This document shows, piece by piece, positions 1-12,600 of a stretch of DNA of 64,000 nucleotides; positions within the stretch are counted from its first letter, which is position 1, and every line of letters starts with the position of its first letter. A program made the position numbers and the translations under genes. The notes beneath the pieces were generated by a model. That model searched no databases, was not told where the DNA came from, and was given only the letters and a program-made list of their open reading frames with translations. Source of the DNA: Ulva prolifera (lineage: Eukaryota; Chlorophyta; Ulvophyceae; Ulvales; Ulvaceae); NCBI GenBank assembly GCA_023078555.1, contig CM041196.1, positions 7,203,985 to 7,267,984 of the forward strand, written 5' to 3'.

Positions 1-1990
1 AGGTCGAAAAAGAACACGATTTGTTGTTTAATTCAACATGGAACATTTCGAGCGCGAGACTGGGCTGCCGTGTCAATTGCCGTTAACGACATGTCAGCAT
101 CGGGCCTATGAAGGCGCATGCACATGCGAAAAAGATGTACTACGCACCAGCAGCCTCCGAATCTCGACGGAGACATGCTTGATGTTTGATGCAGACGTGC
201 TGAATTTGTTGCCATGTGTTGGCGCCTGGCTGTTCACAGCCTTGCTGCGCCTTTGGTAGGTTTGGAGCGCATCCGCTTCCCTGGCCGCCTTGGGCAGAGC
301 CAGCACCTGCATTAGAATTATAGCATTCAATCAGGACGTGCCTTCGAGGCAGAGTGGGCCCTTGTGTGCGCAGCAAACATGATAGCACCTTTGCATGTCG
401 TCGACCGTTTACACTAGCGAACGTATCCCAGCTCGGCAAGCGAGAGTTGCAGACGTAAATGAGCGTGATAGAACACATTTAACACCTATTCGCATGGCGC
501 AAAGCACTGCCATCCTCTGATAACGCGTACAGGGCTGTATACATAACACAATTCACCCGCGCAAAGCATGCCCCACCTTCACAGCTTTCCCACAGAGATA
601 AAATCAGCCGATGCTTGATTGTGAACAGTCGTCAGCTGTGCATGTGTGCTAGCATGATCATCGAGGTGTCCCTTCGAAAGGCAAGCAAGTGCTCAGGCGC
701 GAAGACTATCCGAACGGCACAGAAGAAGGCATGCTTGATAAAACAACATTTTTGAAACAATAGATGCGTTCATTCCTAGTAAACAAACAGATCAGGAATT
801 GCGGGCCACAGAGCGTACCGTGCTGACTGATTCCGACACAGAGAGCGATCCACATATCAAGACAAGCAGCGGAACGGCAAGATACATAATGACATAAATA
901 AAATGTGCAATTCGCCGTCTACTCCGTCAGGAAGCACTGCAGCCTACGCCAACAGGTCCTCTGTGCGCGTTGTTGCAGGCGCAACAGAGCTCCGAAGCAT
1001 GCACAGGTACAGTCCAGCGGTGTCAAACCACTGCTGCATCCTGCACTTGTCCTGCAGATGATTTCTTTCACAGAGCAACATGGGCCTCGTGCTCGTGCAC
1101 CTGCGTTCGCTTCGCACGAACGTCCCGTCGCCACTTCGCGTATGAGGTAACGTTATGCGTCTTGGCCAGTCGTTCAGGCGCCGTACAGACACATGCACGC
1201 TCAGTGTTCACATCTCCTTGCACTGGAGGCTTTGACTGCCTGCACCACGCGCCGCACGGTGTCGCTGCATCGAGCATGTTCTTCACAAGCCTCGCACAAA
1301 CGCTGGCCTCGTGCCCGGCATATGCTTATGCATTCTCAAAGGCGAGCCGATGGGAAGGCATCTTCTATCAGCTGCCCGGTCCCTTCGTAAATGCAACATC
1401 ACGACGGCTACTTTTACATGCGATCCGGTCTACTCGTCTCGAACATGGCTCTGCTGTGACGCACAATGGGCGCTCTCTGCGATCCGGGTGCTCTGGTCAT
1501 GCGAGACGACCCCCTTTTCTGCGTCGTGCGGCCCACTGCTTACGAGCCGCGATGGCAGTCGGCGCCGCAAGCAACGCCAATACGGCTGTCATGATGGCTG
1601 CACTCAGCGGCGGTTGATTGAACGGTCAGTACCCTGGCATGCCCTGCACCTGACCCTGACCTGCGTGTTGCGCACTAACACTTGGTCACTGTCACTCTGA
1701 CACCACACCTCGGCATGCGGTCCCGTCCATTCGGAGTTGCGCTACAGCGAAGTGAACCCAGAATTACTTTACATCAAAGTTTAAAAGAGGAAAACTGTGG
1801 CCATTGTTCCAAACAGTACATTATTCAGGATTGTGCACGTCAGCAGGCAGTCAGCCTCTGGCTTGCTGCCTGTTACTATTCATGCATCAGTCATAGGATC
1901 CAACCGAGTCACTGCGGCATGCATCATAGAGGCTACCCAGTGAAAGCTTCCCCCCCTGTGTACTGAGGTGACACAGTGCACCTGTTGATG

Positions 1991-2052
1991 CTGGTTACAT
2001 GACAATCATGGACAGCCATGTTTCCCTGCGGCCTGCCATCTTCATGATGTGC
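1991..2052 (-). repeat. Decayed relative of the hammerhead-bearing repeat
   Basis: Plus-strand bases 1996-2015 match 30740-30759 at 19 of 20 positions (TACATGACAATCA then GGACAG). Both are preceded by CTGGTTA, with a short extra segment at 30731-30739. Beyond it the ribozyme core is eroded: on the minus strand CTGATGA reads as CATGAAG, although a GGCC and a GAAAC-like segment remain. I read it as a dead copy of the same repeat family. Confidence 0.5.
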
Positions 2053-2278
2053 AAAATCACAACTCTACCTGCTGCGCACGGAGGCAGCCCTGTGCTTGCT
2101 GGTGTACACACATGAGATTCGCTTCCCCACTCACCAGCTGCACAGACAAAAGCGTGGGCGTGTGTGTGGTTGTGTGGCCGTGTCGCTGTGTCCGGCGCGG
2201 GTGCTGCCGTTGCGTGGGTGTTTTGGTGTGCGCTTCGTGTGGCTTGCTGCGTGGTGTGCATTTCCCCTGCTTCTTGCT

Positions 2279-2324
2279 TGCGGTGCTACCTGCCTCGCTT
2301 GCTTTGTCCTTGTAACACAGACAA
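2279..2324 (+). repeat. Dispersed repeat copy (CTTTGTCCTTGTAACAC family)
   Basis: GCGGTGCTACC, a C/T-rich spacer, then CTTTGTCCTTGTAACAC and an ACA-rich tail. Related copies lie at about 8782-8830, 9134-9180, 9560-9606, 14214-14262 and 17565-17592, and inverted at 18229-18268. The family is unrecognised. Confidence 0.55.
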
Positions 2325-2940
2325 AAGCGCATCCTCGGCCACGCCTCGACGGCTGCTCAAAAGGTGGCCGTCCCAACACGAACAACAGGAACTCCCAGGT
2401 AGCCGTCACAACGTGACACACTGCCCGGCATGCACCGCAGCGGGAGCCCCTCGAGCCCGCTTTCACTCCAACATGCACGCCTCCATGTCTGCACAATACG
2501 CCATGGCATTGCAACACGGAAATTTGCAGTCCCGACTCTCGATCACTGTTTACTCTACACTAGAAAGTATCTCGACAGACAAGCATGAGGGCGCAGGCCG
2601 CAAATCATCAATCGTCTGGGCCCTGTACACCACCACCCGAAAACCCCTGACGCCACACAAACATCCCGGGCTGGGCCGCCTGGCACACATGCGACTGCAG
2701 TGCCCATGGCTTCATTGCCTTGTAGTGTGCTGTGCCCCTCTGCCATGAAGTGGCCCGACCTCTTGTGCTTGCTGCCTCTGCTGTACATGCATGAGCCCTT
2801 TGCACTCTCGGCTCCGGTGTCGGCCGCGAATTCACTTTAGGCATATTGTCCCTGCGAGCCACCGGCACTGCTCTGCCCCCTCAGCCACTCCATGGCAGCA
2901 CCGCAGCTGAGGTGTAGCAACAGCAGCCCCCCCCAGACCT

Positions 2941-2963
2941 CCCCCCCCCCCCCCCCCCCCCCC
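2941..2963. repeat. Homopolymer C run (23 nt)
   Basis: Twenty-three uninterrupted C residues, preceded by further short C runs. Similar tracts of 24 G (3857-3880) and 21 G (37452-37472) occur in this window, in an intron and just after a gene. Confidence 0.8.
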
Positions 2964-3222
2964 TTCGGCTGCGGGTGTCCGTCAGGGAACCTCTGGCCCA
3001 CTCCGCTGCCGCCGCGGCATGCATGCATGGGCACTGACGCCGGATGTGCATGCTGCACGCTGTGCCCTGGCGCGCAGCCCAGCCGAGGGACAGTCCACAG
3101 CCACACGGACGATGCTCACCAATCATGCAGCACTGCCCCCGCACACGCATGCACGACATGCGTGTACGGAGTCGACCCGATGGAGTCCGCGCCCACGCCC
3201 CCGCGCGGCTCGCTTGAGAAGC

Positions 3223-6200
3223 TCACTTGAGGAGTTCGATGCACTTGTGGTAGAAGAGGTCGAGGGAGGGGCGCATGAGGGGGTCGCGCTGGAGCAGCAG
3301 CAGCAGGGCAGCCTTGAACGGCCCGAGGCGGCGGCGGTCGTCGGCTCCGAGGCGCTCCCACGGAAGCCGCGCTTGCCCCAGCAGCGCCTCCCGCACCTGC
3401 ACCACAACCCACCTTGCCCCATGGCAGCACACCAGCCGCGGCCGTGTCACCCCGCCGCAGCGGGAGGTTTTTTTTTTTATTCTTAAACTGTGCTGTGTGG
3501 ACAGGTGTTGGGGCATAGGGCCCAATCAAATGGATGGATTTGGCATTGTCGGATCTGATTTCCGCATGGCAGCCACCAAAACGCTGCAGGGTGGCCTGAC
3601 GCCGGTGCAGGCGCATGGACGCTGTGCTGCATGTGGGTATATGCATGTGCATGTGGGTGACCCACCGCCGGAGCATAGTGCCGGACACACCCATCCGGCG
3701 ATGCATGCCGCAAGGGGCCTGCCAGCGCACTTCAACGAGGCCCAGATTGAGGTACGAGCACTGCGAGCGATTGCGAACCCGACACCTCCCACGGACCAAC
3801 TTGATGCGGAACAATGATGCAATTCATAGACAGGAGGATGTCAGGCACGGCGGTGCGGGGGGGGGGGGGGGGGGGGGGGGCACACATCATCGTCAGAGCA
3901 GCTTTCCATGTCGAACGCCGGCCGGCCAGTCACCATCTCAAACACGCCGACGCCGAGCGCCCACGCATCGAGCGCATGCGTCGCCGTCACGCTCGTGCGG
4001 CCGCCGACCGACGCCGCGACGACCTCCGGCGCTGCGTACGGCAGCGTCACGTTCAGCGGCGCGGGCCGCCCGATCTCCGCAGCCGCGCCAAAGTCGATCA
4101 GCGACCACTGGCTGTCGCCGGGCAGCCACATGATGTTGCTCGGCTTGAGGTCGCGGTGCACGTAGCCCCCGCGGTGCATGCCGGCCACCCGCTTCGCGAT
4201 GTGCGCCACCACCTGCACCCACCACGCCTTCGTGCTGCGCCCCACATTGCTCCCGCACTGCATCTCCGCGCTCGCGCAAAGCAGGCTCGGCCAACTGTCA
4301 GCCTGGGCTTGACACTTGTGCGGCTGTGTGTGGTAGAGTACACGGCATTGGGAACGAACACTGCGGCGGCACGCTTGCATGCTGACAGAGGCCGAGGTGT
4401 CCTCCGCCGGCCCCCGGCCACAGGCCGTTTGCGTCTCAGTCTTTCGGCTGCCAGCAATCGAACATGAAATTGGACATTGTTGCTGCCGCTGAAGTCTCAA
4501 AGGCATAGGCTGGGGGGCAGAGGCGGTGGGGCCGCACCGGCAGAGCGGTCCGGAGGTCGGGCTTGCGCCGCTTGAACCACTCCTGCAGGCTCTCCCCCCG
4601 CTCCATGATGACGCACGGCGGCAGCGCGTGGCCACGGGGGTCCTGCAGCGCGGCATCGCGGTTGTCGTACATGCCCTCCAGGCGCGGCATCATCGCGCCG
4701 AGGATCCAGTGCGCGAAAACCGTGCGCTCCGCCTCGAACTTCTCGCGCGAGATGAAGAACTTCAGCGCGAACTCCTCGTCGTCGGCCGTGCTGCGCGCGA
4801 ACTGCACCACCGTGTCCTCTGCATGCAGCAAGCTCGACCGCTCAGGACACCGCCATTGCGGGCCAAGGCAGCGCCAGAGGTTACAGCCATCCTGTCCGGA
4901 GTGGGGCATGTCGGGGGGTCCAATGCAGGTGTCACGTGTCTGCAAAGCTGTTGAAGGCGCAGGGCCGCACCGCCGGAGCGGCGCTCTGCCGGGCCAAGCA
5001 ACACAAACCGCCGCAGCAGCGGCGTTGAGCCGATGCTGTCAAGCTGGCAATGCAGCCACTGCCGGCGCTCCTCCGCTCGCGCACCCGGCAGCGGCGGCTC
5101 CGTGTCCGCCGCCGCCGCCGCTGCTGCCGTGTCGGCGCCCCGCGGCGCCGAGCTGCCCGGCGTCGTGCCGGCGGTCGAAAACAGCGCACCCTGCGTGCGC
5201 TGCGCGCTGCGCGTGGAAGACGAAGGGTCGCCGGTTGCGGCCGAGAGGCTCACAGCCGCCGCGCCCGCGAGCTCCGACGCGCCGGGCGTGAGGAAAGCCC
5301 CCGGCATGTGCAGCACGGCCGCGGAGGTGCTGCTGTCCCCGTCATCCCCGGAGAACTCTGACAGAGTGGCTACAGGGTTCCACGACTGCGACATCGTGGA
5401 CACGTCGTGGCCTGGCCCGTCGGAGCCCCGCACCTCCAGCGGCAGCAGCTTCGGGCGGTCGCTGTTCGTGGTGATCTGCGGCACGGGGTCCTTCGTGCGT
5501 GCTGCGCGCTGTGGCCGTGGTGCGCAGCGCCGCCGCAGGAACACCGCCGCTGAGAGGATCATGAGCACGGCCGCAGCACAGCCGAGCGCGACGCCGACGC
5601 CTAGCGCCGCCCCCGGGCCGCCGCCGCCGCCGAGATCCGGGGGTGGGATCGCACCCGCAGGCAGCGGGAACTGCGCTGACGTCAGCAGCGCGTCAACCCG
5701 ATGCAGCACCGACGGCCCCCCGCACGCCTGGATATCGGCCTCCGTCACCGTCGCCTGGCCCCCTCCCGATAGCGCGAAAGAGATGGATTCATCCCCCGTA
5801 ACAGCAACGGTCAGGTTGCCGGCGCGGCTCAACGTGTGCACGGCCGCGTCTGCGCCGAGCGCGAGCAGGTCCGCGGTGCCCAGGTGCTGCGGGATGATGT
5901 GCAGGAGGAGCGTGCTCTGTGCTGTAGCGCGGTCAAAGTCGCCGCGGCGGAACGCGGCGACCAGCGCGGCCAGCTGGTTGGCCGGCGGCAGTAGCACGGT
6001 GTAGGCGGCGGAGGGCCGCGCCAGGGCGGCGATGGTGGACGCCGCCACGATCTGCAGGCATGCATGGTCTCATTCACGGAGCGCTGTAACAGGGGTGTGC
6101 TCGCGCGCGCATGTATCTGTGCCACGTCTAAGAACAGAACGTATGAAGCATTCGTGTCAGGAGCCACAGCAGGTCGGGGGCTAGCTGGCAGCTGCGGGCG

Positions 6201-6738
6201 TGCCGACTTACAGCACGGGGGGGGATACGGCACTCCCTGGGCCCTGGTGCGGCACGTCTGGGGGCTTAGCGTGCACCCTGGGCGGTTCAGCCGGCAGGGC
6301 CCGTGCAGTGCCAGCTCAAGAAGCTCCCCTAAGCAGCACCCTGCTGCGGGGGCAGGGCCCTACAGGCAGGTGGCCCCTCTGCCCCCGTGGCCACGCCGGA
6401 AATGTGCGCAGGTCCCCCACAACAGAAGAGGAGCACCCTGCCAGTGAATTTCACGAGCTAGCGTTTTGCCACGCACTGCATGTGGGCTGCAGGCGCACCG
6501 GTGCGGTGCAGGAACGGCAGCACCGACTGGGCACTTCGGTTGCCGGGGCGGCTGCATTAGCGCAGCTATGATGATACGCTCAGCCAGATGCTGCTTGTCA
6601 GTACCCGAGGGGTGAAGTGTGTCCAGCAAAGAGAGGGAGGCGCACCCCAGTGGATTCCCGAAGAGACTCGTTGAACTCTGCCGACTCGCGGGCGATGGCC
6701 TCCAGCAGCCCCGAGCAGGCGCCGGCGTCGCTCGCATC
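3223..6738 (-). CDS. FAS1-domain receptor-like protein kinase (5' end not found)
   Basis: Probable membrane receptor kinase. Exons on the minus strand are 6738-6646, 6051-4971, 4818-4538, 4212-3886 and 3396-3223. They join in frame to 651 residues ending at a TGA. Order: a FAS1 (fasciclin) domain in about residues 8-145, with TVLLPP near its start and an HRVDAL stretch at its end. A Gly-rich linker and one hydrophobic segment (GVALGCAAAVLMILSAAVF) stopped by RRR follow. A Ser/Ala-rich juxtamembrane stretch leads to a kinase domain with FALKFF (ATP lysine), VHRDLKPSN (catalytic loop), LIDFGAAAEIG (metal-binding DFG), YAAPEV and DAWALGVGVFEM. The glycine loop is poorly preserved but the catalytic residues are present, so it could be active. 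Exon 1 begins after GTGCAG. No signal-peptide exon was identified upstream, so the start is open. The intron after 3886 opens with GTGTG followed by 24 C. FAS1 domains mediate adhesion in algal and plant walls; a sensing role here is inference. Confidence 0.85.
3857..3880. repeat. Homopolymer G run inside a kinase intron
   Basis: Twenty-four G on the plus strand, read as C in the intron of the minus-strand kinase gene. It starts only a few bases after the 5' splice site (donor GT at 3885-3884). Confidence 0.85.
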
Positions 6739-8781
6739 CTGCACGCACTCGCCGCGTGTGCACGCGGACAGCAACACTGACATGCCCGCATGGAATCGCG
6801 TGTCCCTTCGTTCCATCTCGCGCTGGTGCTGAGCAGTATTGACTTGTTCGCAGCTGTATTCGCGGGCTCAGTTCCGGGGGCAGGCCGCAGCAGATGGGTG
6901 GCTAGCTTCCAAGGGGTCAAGTTGAGAGCACACTCAGGGCAGCCATAGAGGCTGACGGAGTGCATGAGCGCTGCAGTGTGCAGCGAGCGCGTGGGCTGAA
7001 GGGGCACATGCCCTGCAGGCACTATGCATGGGAGCACACTTTCCGGTGTTACGGCCATGCGTGGGAGATAGACACACCGTCAACTGACGCCTAGACGGCA
7101 GGCTTGGCGCACAATCCCAGTCACTGTCAAGAACGCTGTATCGATGTGTTTGGCCGACGACGCTGCTGGGTCGGCCCATCGAGCTCCGCGGCAATTGCCA
7201 GCGCAAACCATCGCCTTGTTCTCGTTGCAACAACGTGTCTGCCTCTCGCCACGACTTCTGCACGCAGGCGGAGCCATCAAACGGACCAGCTGTCAAGCTG
7301 TCATCTCTGGAAGCGTAAGATGCAGTTGTGCTGGCGTACCGGCGCAGTTGAGTGTGTGACCACCGGAGCGTGTCTCGCACAGATGGCCACAGCAGCGCAA
7401 CACAGCAGCGCTGCAGTCTTCAAGAGCCCCAGTGCTGCCCACCAGTGCATCTCTGCCGCAGGTGGCCAGTGGCCTGCTCAAACGTGGGCAGATTGCAGTC
7501 GCACTGGCACCAGCACCAGCGCTTGAAAGCAGCGTCTACACAACCACGCCCCACTGCTGACGTCAACTCCAGGCTAAGGGTACTATCTCTATCAAGGAAG
7601 AGACCTCTTTCGTTGTCCGGTTACCTCTGGTACTACGACAGTAGTTTTTCCGTATGTCAGACACGACCCACTGGCCATTTTCTGGAACTGCGCGAGAACT
7701 GTGCTGAGTGTGGCCAGCTCTGCCGGGCACGACCTCACTTCTTTGAACCGCTGATGTACCTTTGTTCAGGTCCGTGGTATGACCAAACGGCTTTACAGAT
7801 CTCGTGTCGCGCCGTTTGCTCGCGCTGAAGTGACTCCAATATACATGCACGTCGTGTCGCACATGCATACACTCAGGCGTGACGTGAGGTCGTATTATCG
7901 GAAACTGCGCTTGTCAACGACGGTCACCTCAAGATTGCCAATTGCCAATTGCCACGCCGAACCCGCCGCAGTCCGAAGAACAGGGTGTTGGCGGAACTGT
8001 GTTGGCTGCATTTGCGGAGTAACGTGAGCGATTCGAGACGTCATGATTGATGATTTCCGGTATCTCTGGCGCAGCTGTGGCAGATTCGGCTGCCCCGCCG
8101 CGGCTCAGAGGGTATCATGCGTGCGTGCATGCATCGTGCCTGGATGCGCGCAGGGATCTTCGAAACGCTGTTCCAACATGTGGAGCATGAGGTTGCTGCT
8201 GAGCAGAGCGTGCATGCGATCGTGAGGGTGTGGCCCGATGCAAGGCCTGAGGCGGTCGATATAGATATAACCTCATTGTAACTGCACGTGTTGCCAAGAC
8301 GTCTAGTGGTCCTCAAAGTTGGAGAGGCAGCTGCTGGCCAGGGTAGCATGGCAGCCATCAGGCCTGGGTCACCAACTCAGCGCAGCACACCTGAGCCACA
8401 GCCAGAAATCACCCCCAGAACTGCTCAGTATATTATACCAGTGCTGTGCAGAGCAAAGCAATCCCAGAACACCCTGCACAATCAGAAGCAGAACCCATCG
8501 ATGATCACCCCGCAAATCCACCCCAACACCAACATGCATACACACCTGTCCACACATGCAGCCCCACCTGCACACTCTTCCACAGGGTTCCATCGACAGG
8601 GTTCCGGTGGCAGCTTGCACAGTGTGTGGCATTGCACTGGGTGTGTGCTACCTCTCCCCTGTGGCGGGGCCGCAGCCCCCGGACCCCTGATCCTCCCCGC
8701 GCACACCGCTGCGGGCCGGCTGGTGTGCACACACCAGCATTTGCTAGTGTTGGTGGCGTTGGGATGCGTGTGCGTTGCCCC
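6739..8781. other. Gene-poor stretch upstream of the kinase gene
   Basis: Should contain the missing first exon(s) and promoter of the kinase gene, but I could not choose a start or signal peptide. A short tandem of CCAATTG lies near 7937-7951. No other coding evidence was seen. Confidence 0.5.
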
Positions 8782-9606
8782 GGCGGTGCTACCGACCTCT
8801 CTGCGTATGTGCTTGTGAACACGCACACCAGCAGGCCGGCAGCTTGTGCATTGGGCCGGCGCCGGCCGGGCTGCCAGCTTGGGCCGCCGCGGCCGCGCGT
8901 CGTATTGCGTGCAGGCGCGGGGGTGCGTGTGTTGGGAGCTGGAACGGGGACGGGTGCGTTGGTGTGGTGTGGGGGTATGTGGGTGCGTGTTCGGTAGGTT
9001 GCTGTCAGGCTGTGGTGGGGCGCTGTGTGCGGGTGCTTGCTGTGACTGGGCCCCGAGATGGGGTGGATCCGACGTGGCTGCCACTCTCCTGCCGCGTGTA
9101 CTTTGCGTTGTTCGTGTGCTTGCTCGTTCTCCTGGCGGTGCTACCGGCCCCTCTGGCTTTGTCCTTGTAACACACACGCAAGAGCAGGCCGGCGAGGCGG
9201 GGGTGGGCCGGCGAGGCTGCGCGGCGGTGTGCCAGGCTGGCGTGGTGTGCTGTGGCTCAGGGGGTGGGGGTGGGGTTTGGGGCTAGGGCGGCCCCCGGCA
9301 ATCGGGCGGCCATGATGGGCGGCCTCAGCAGCAGCAGTGTGTTTGGTGTGGCCCTGTCGTACGGCGACAGGCGTTGTGGTGTTGGCGGTTGTGTTGTTGT
9401 GTGTGGGCCGTGGGGTCTGTGCGTGCGTGTATGGGTGTGTGGGTGTGTGCTTGGCGGTCTGCGGATCTGTGTCGTTTGCTGCGCCGGTGATGGGTTACCT
9501 GGGCATGGTGGGTGTCGCGTCGTGGGTAGCTGGGTGTTTGCTTCGTCTGTTTGCTTCTTTCGCGGTGCTGCCCGCCTTGCTACCTTTGTCCTTGTAACAC
9601 ACACGC
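8782..9606 (+). repeat. Cluster of three dispersed-repeat copies in GT-rich DNA
   Basis: Copies of the GGTGCTACC...CTTTGTCCTTGTAACACACACGC repeat lie at about 8782-8830, 9134-9180 and 9560-9606, spaced about 350-430 bases apart. They are separated by GT-rich low-complexity DNA (GTGTGTGGGTGTGTG types). The first copy is the most diverged (ATGTGCTTGTGAACACGCAC). The latter two are followed by CACACGCA(A/C)GAGCAGGCCGGC, so the shared unit is longer than the core. Open frames through this area reflect the GT-rich composition. Confidence 0.6.
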
Positions 9607-12600
9607 ACGAGCAGGCCGGCCGCTGCCCTCAGGAGGCTCCCCAGTCCAAGCCCGCAGCAGGCCATGGCAGAGCGGTCCTGGCCGTGGCGCAACCCCGACG
9701 CCGCCGCCCCGCCCACACCGGGTGCTGACCACAGCCAGGAAGCCTGGTGGCACAGGCAGGGAGGTTGTCGTTGTGGAGGTGGTGTGGAGTGGCTGCGGTG
9801 CCCTGCGTGATGTGATGGCTCTGGTCACTCCTGTGCGCTGCCTGCCCCTTTGATTCTGTGTTTCTGGATCTGTGAATGCACAGCAGCACGTGGCATGCTG
9901 CACAGGGCACATGTGGCAATTTGAGCACGAATTACACCAGGTCAACCGCGTGCGTCTTGAAAATCATAGAACTATTTGTTTGAGGTACCTGCTACACAAG
10001 CTATAGCCCAATGCACTCGTTGGCCGCCGTCCCGGATGCCTCCATCATGCAGGATCCTACATCCCCTTTGTCCATGCTAAGTTCCGGAGGATCCTGGGCC
10101 AAGTCGGCCTACATCGCTTGTACATATTCCGTGGTGGCCCTGTCCATGTATGGCCACGCCCGAACACTCCAACTAGGCCAGCAGATGATACATCTCAATC
10201 GTTGTGTTAGCCCACCAATGCTCCATCGCGTTACACTGCGCAGAGCTATGTATGCACATCCCGGTTGTACGCTCTGCTCACCTCTGCGCGTCGCTGCAGA
10301 GCTGTCTAAGCTGGGTGAGCAGGAACGAAGCTTTAATGCTAAGCAGGCAAAATACGTGATGCGCATTGACGGCAGCACATACAGTACACACACCAGCTGG
10401 AGGAATTTCACGCAGCGCTGCGGAAGAAGAAGGGCCCAGCTGTCGCATCGCTGCACGGAAATCCCTCGAAGTGAAATATATATATATTTGATGCTCAGTG
10501 TCATGTCTTGCGCAGGCGAGTGCACTGAAAAAACCTGGAACATCGCAGCGACAATGCAACCACAGCGAACAATGGTCACGCGGAACGGATACGTAACATT
10601 AAATGGCTGAGCGATCTCCTACAGGCTGCAGACACTGCTGAACATGCGCGAATCGATCACAGCAGCGAGAAACGACGAGCGTTGGTAGCGTCTGGTTGTG
10701 GCAAGTGTTTCGCCAAGATGAAGTCCACCTTCTAGAGCATTAGTCAGCAAAGGTAACAAATGTACACTATAAAATCAGGATTGCAGTCCCTTTCCAGGGC
10801 TCGGGAAACCGTTACCAGCGGGCAGGCCTGCCAGCCGAGAGGCTAGGCGATTCGCAGCACTAATCGACACGGTGCCTCTGAATCAACTTCTGCGGGTTAA
10901 CAGCTTCCTATGTGGCTTGGAGGTAATGTTATTTTGGTGCTGTTCCTGCTCTGAGACAGTTTCCTTGTGAGTCACAAGTTGTGACACTCACACCTCGGCC
11001 CTCAGATGGTGCACTGCGGTGCGTTCCAGTCCTCTAGTAAGCTCTGGGCACAGCTAGGCTTGTCTTGTCTATGTGTGCCATCATGGCTGCATTGTGTGGT
11101 CAGGCTGCGTGATCGCGGCCGCAAGCAGCCTGCGTTTGCGAGACAAGCACGATACGGCACTGCGGGGACAAAGTGAGCGGTATCACCAGTAGGCACACGC
11201 CGGTAGTTGATATATCACGCACAGCATTGCGTATCGCAAATTACTCGCGGAGATGCTGGGTTCTATCTGATGTGCATGGCAACGCTTCACGAGCCACGTC
11301 CGAGGCTGCAGCGCCGCTCTCGTAGCGAATGTAGCATCGCAACCTCATCAATTGCTCAATGAAACAGGAATCCCGCTGAAAAGAAGCCGTACTACTTGCT
11401 GCGTGTGGCATCATGCTCGCGCGCTTCCCGCGTCTGCAGGGCCTGTGCTGGACTCGCCACTGGCCATGGGTGAGGTAGAATCTGGACGACCACGGCGTGG
11501 AAAACACAGTCCGTGCTGCTTCTCTGCCGCTGATTTCGATGGCCCAGGGATGTTCTATTGATTCACCTCAGATGGGATCATGTTGGAGTTTGCTCAGCTG
11601 GTATGTGGTCCCCACGAGAGTGGTGGTGGATGTCGAATCGCTTCTTGAAAATCGCAACAAATGCATATGCAATGCGGCCAGAGGTGCCGCTTCGTGGGCA
11701 TTCGAAACACGTACTGTCGGGACCACTGCTGTGCAAGTGCTCCTATGCAGCAATGTACCATGAACATGCCACATGATGGCAGTCTCGGCACCCACATGCT
11801 GTGCAATAAGCTGTCCACCAAAGTCTGATCTGGTACTCCTCGAAGTTGTATCATGCGACTGCAGAGCTACCATGAGTCAAACAAGCCACCAGGGCAAAGC
11901 AGCCACTCAGTCCAAGTGCAGTGTTTGGCGAGCACATCAGTCACACATGAACTGCAGATAATTCTTGATTAGCTGATGGCATGCATTCTTTGGCCTAGAT
12001 GCCACATGCGGGGGTGCAGGGCGCATGGCAGGGGCCCCACAGGCAGACTGCCACAGCTGTGAACAGCTGTGAAGCCCTGCAAGTACGCCCGTTCTGCATC
12101 ACAGCTGGTGACATGCATGTGTTGCTGTTGTGTATTTATAGCCCTGTCTGCGCAGCAATCATCAACATCTTGGTTCTGTACCATCATCTGAAGCCCCTCA
12201 CAGAGACTTATCCAGCCATGCAGCAAAGAAGCTAGTCATCATTGCAGTACTCAATGCAGTTCATGTCAACCAGTCATTAAGAAGGCAGCTCTGGTGAGTA
12301 AGCAGTCAGTGTCCACATTGTCTCCTGCAAATCCTGCCAGCAATGCATGTTCCACCTTCCTCAGACAGTCACCAGCGCCTTGTCATCTTCAAGGCCTTTA
12401 TCCTTGAAGGCAAGGCCTTTAATCTTGAAGGCGTCCATCACCTGATGACTACTAACAAGATAATCCTGCTTAGGCATGGCCACCCAGAAATACTCAGCGT
12501 TTGTCTACTCAGGTAGGGCAACTGATCTGGGTGCCTGCATGTGCAGCGGTGGACTGACTAGTGCTGCCCACACTACTTGTTTCATGTGCACTTCTGGAAC

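Larger units (their letters stand above)
1..3222. other. Gene-poor stretch, no supported gene
   Basis: Both strands carry only short overlapping frames without recognisable domains. The longest plus-strand frame (970-1617) is low-complexity in composition and has no conserved motif. The stretch holds a decayed hammerhead-related repeat (about 1991-2052), one copy of the CTTTGTCCTTGTAACAC dispersed repeat (about 2279-2324) and a run of 23 C (2941-2963). Confidence 0.6.

Noticed and set aside
970-1617. 215-codon open frame on the plus strand
   Set aside because: No motif, Cys/Ser/Arg-rich composition typical of antisense or noncoding GC-rich DNA, and no splice partners.
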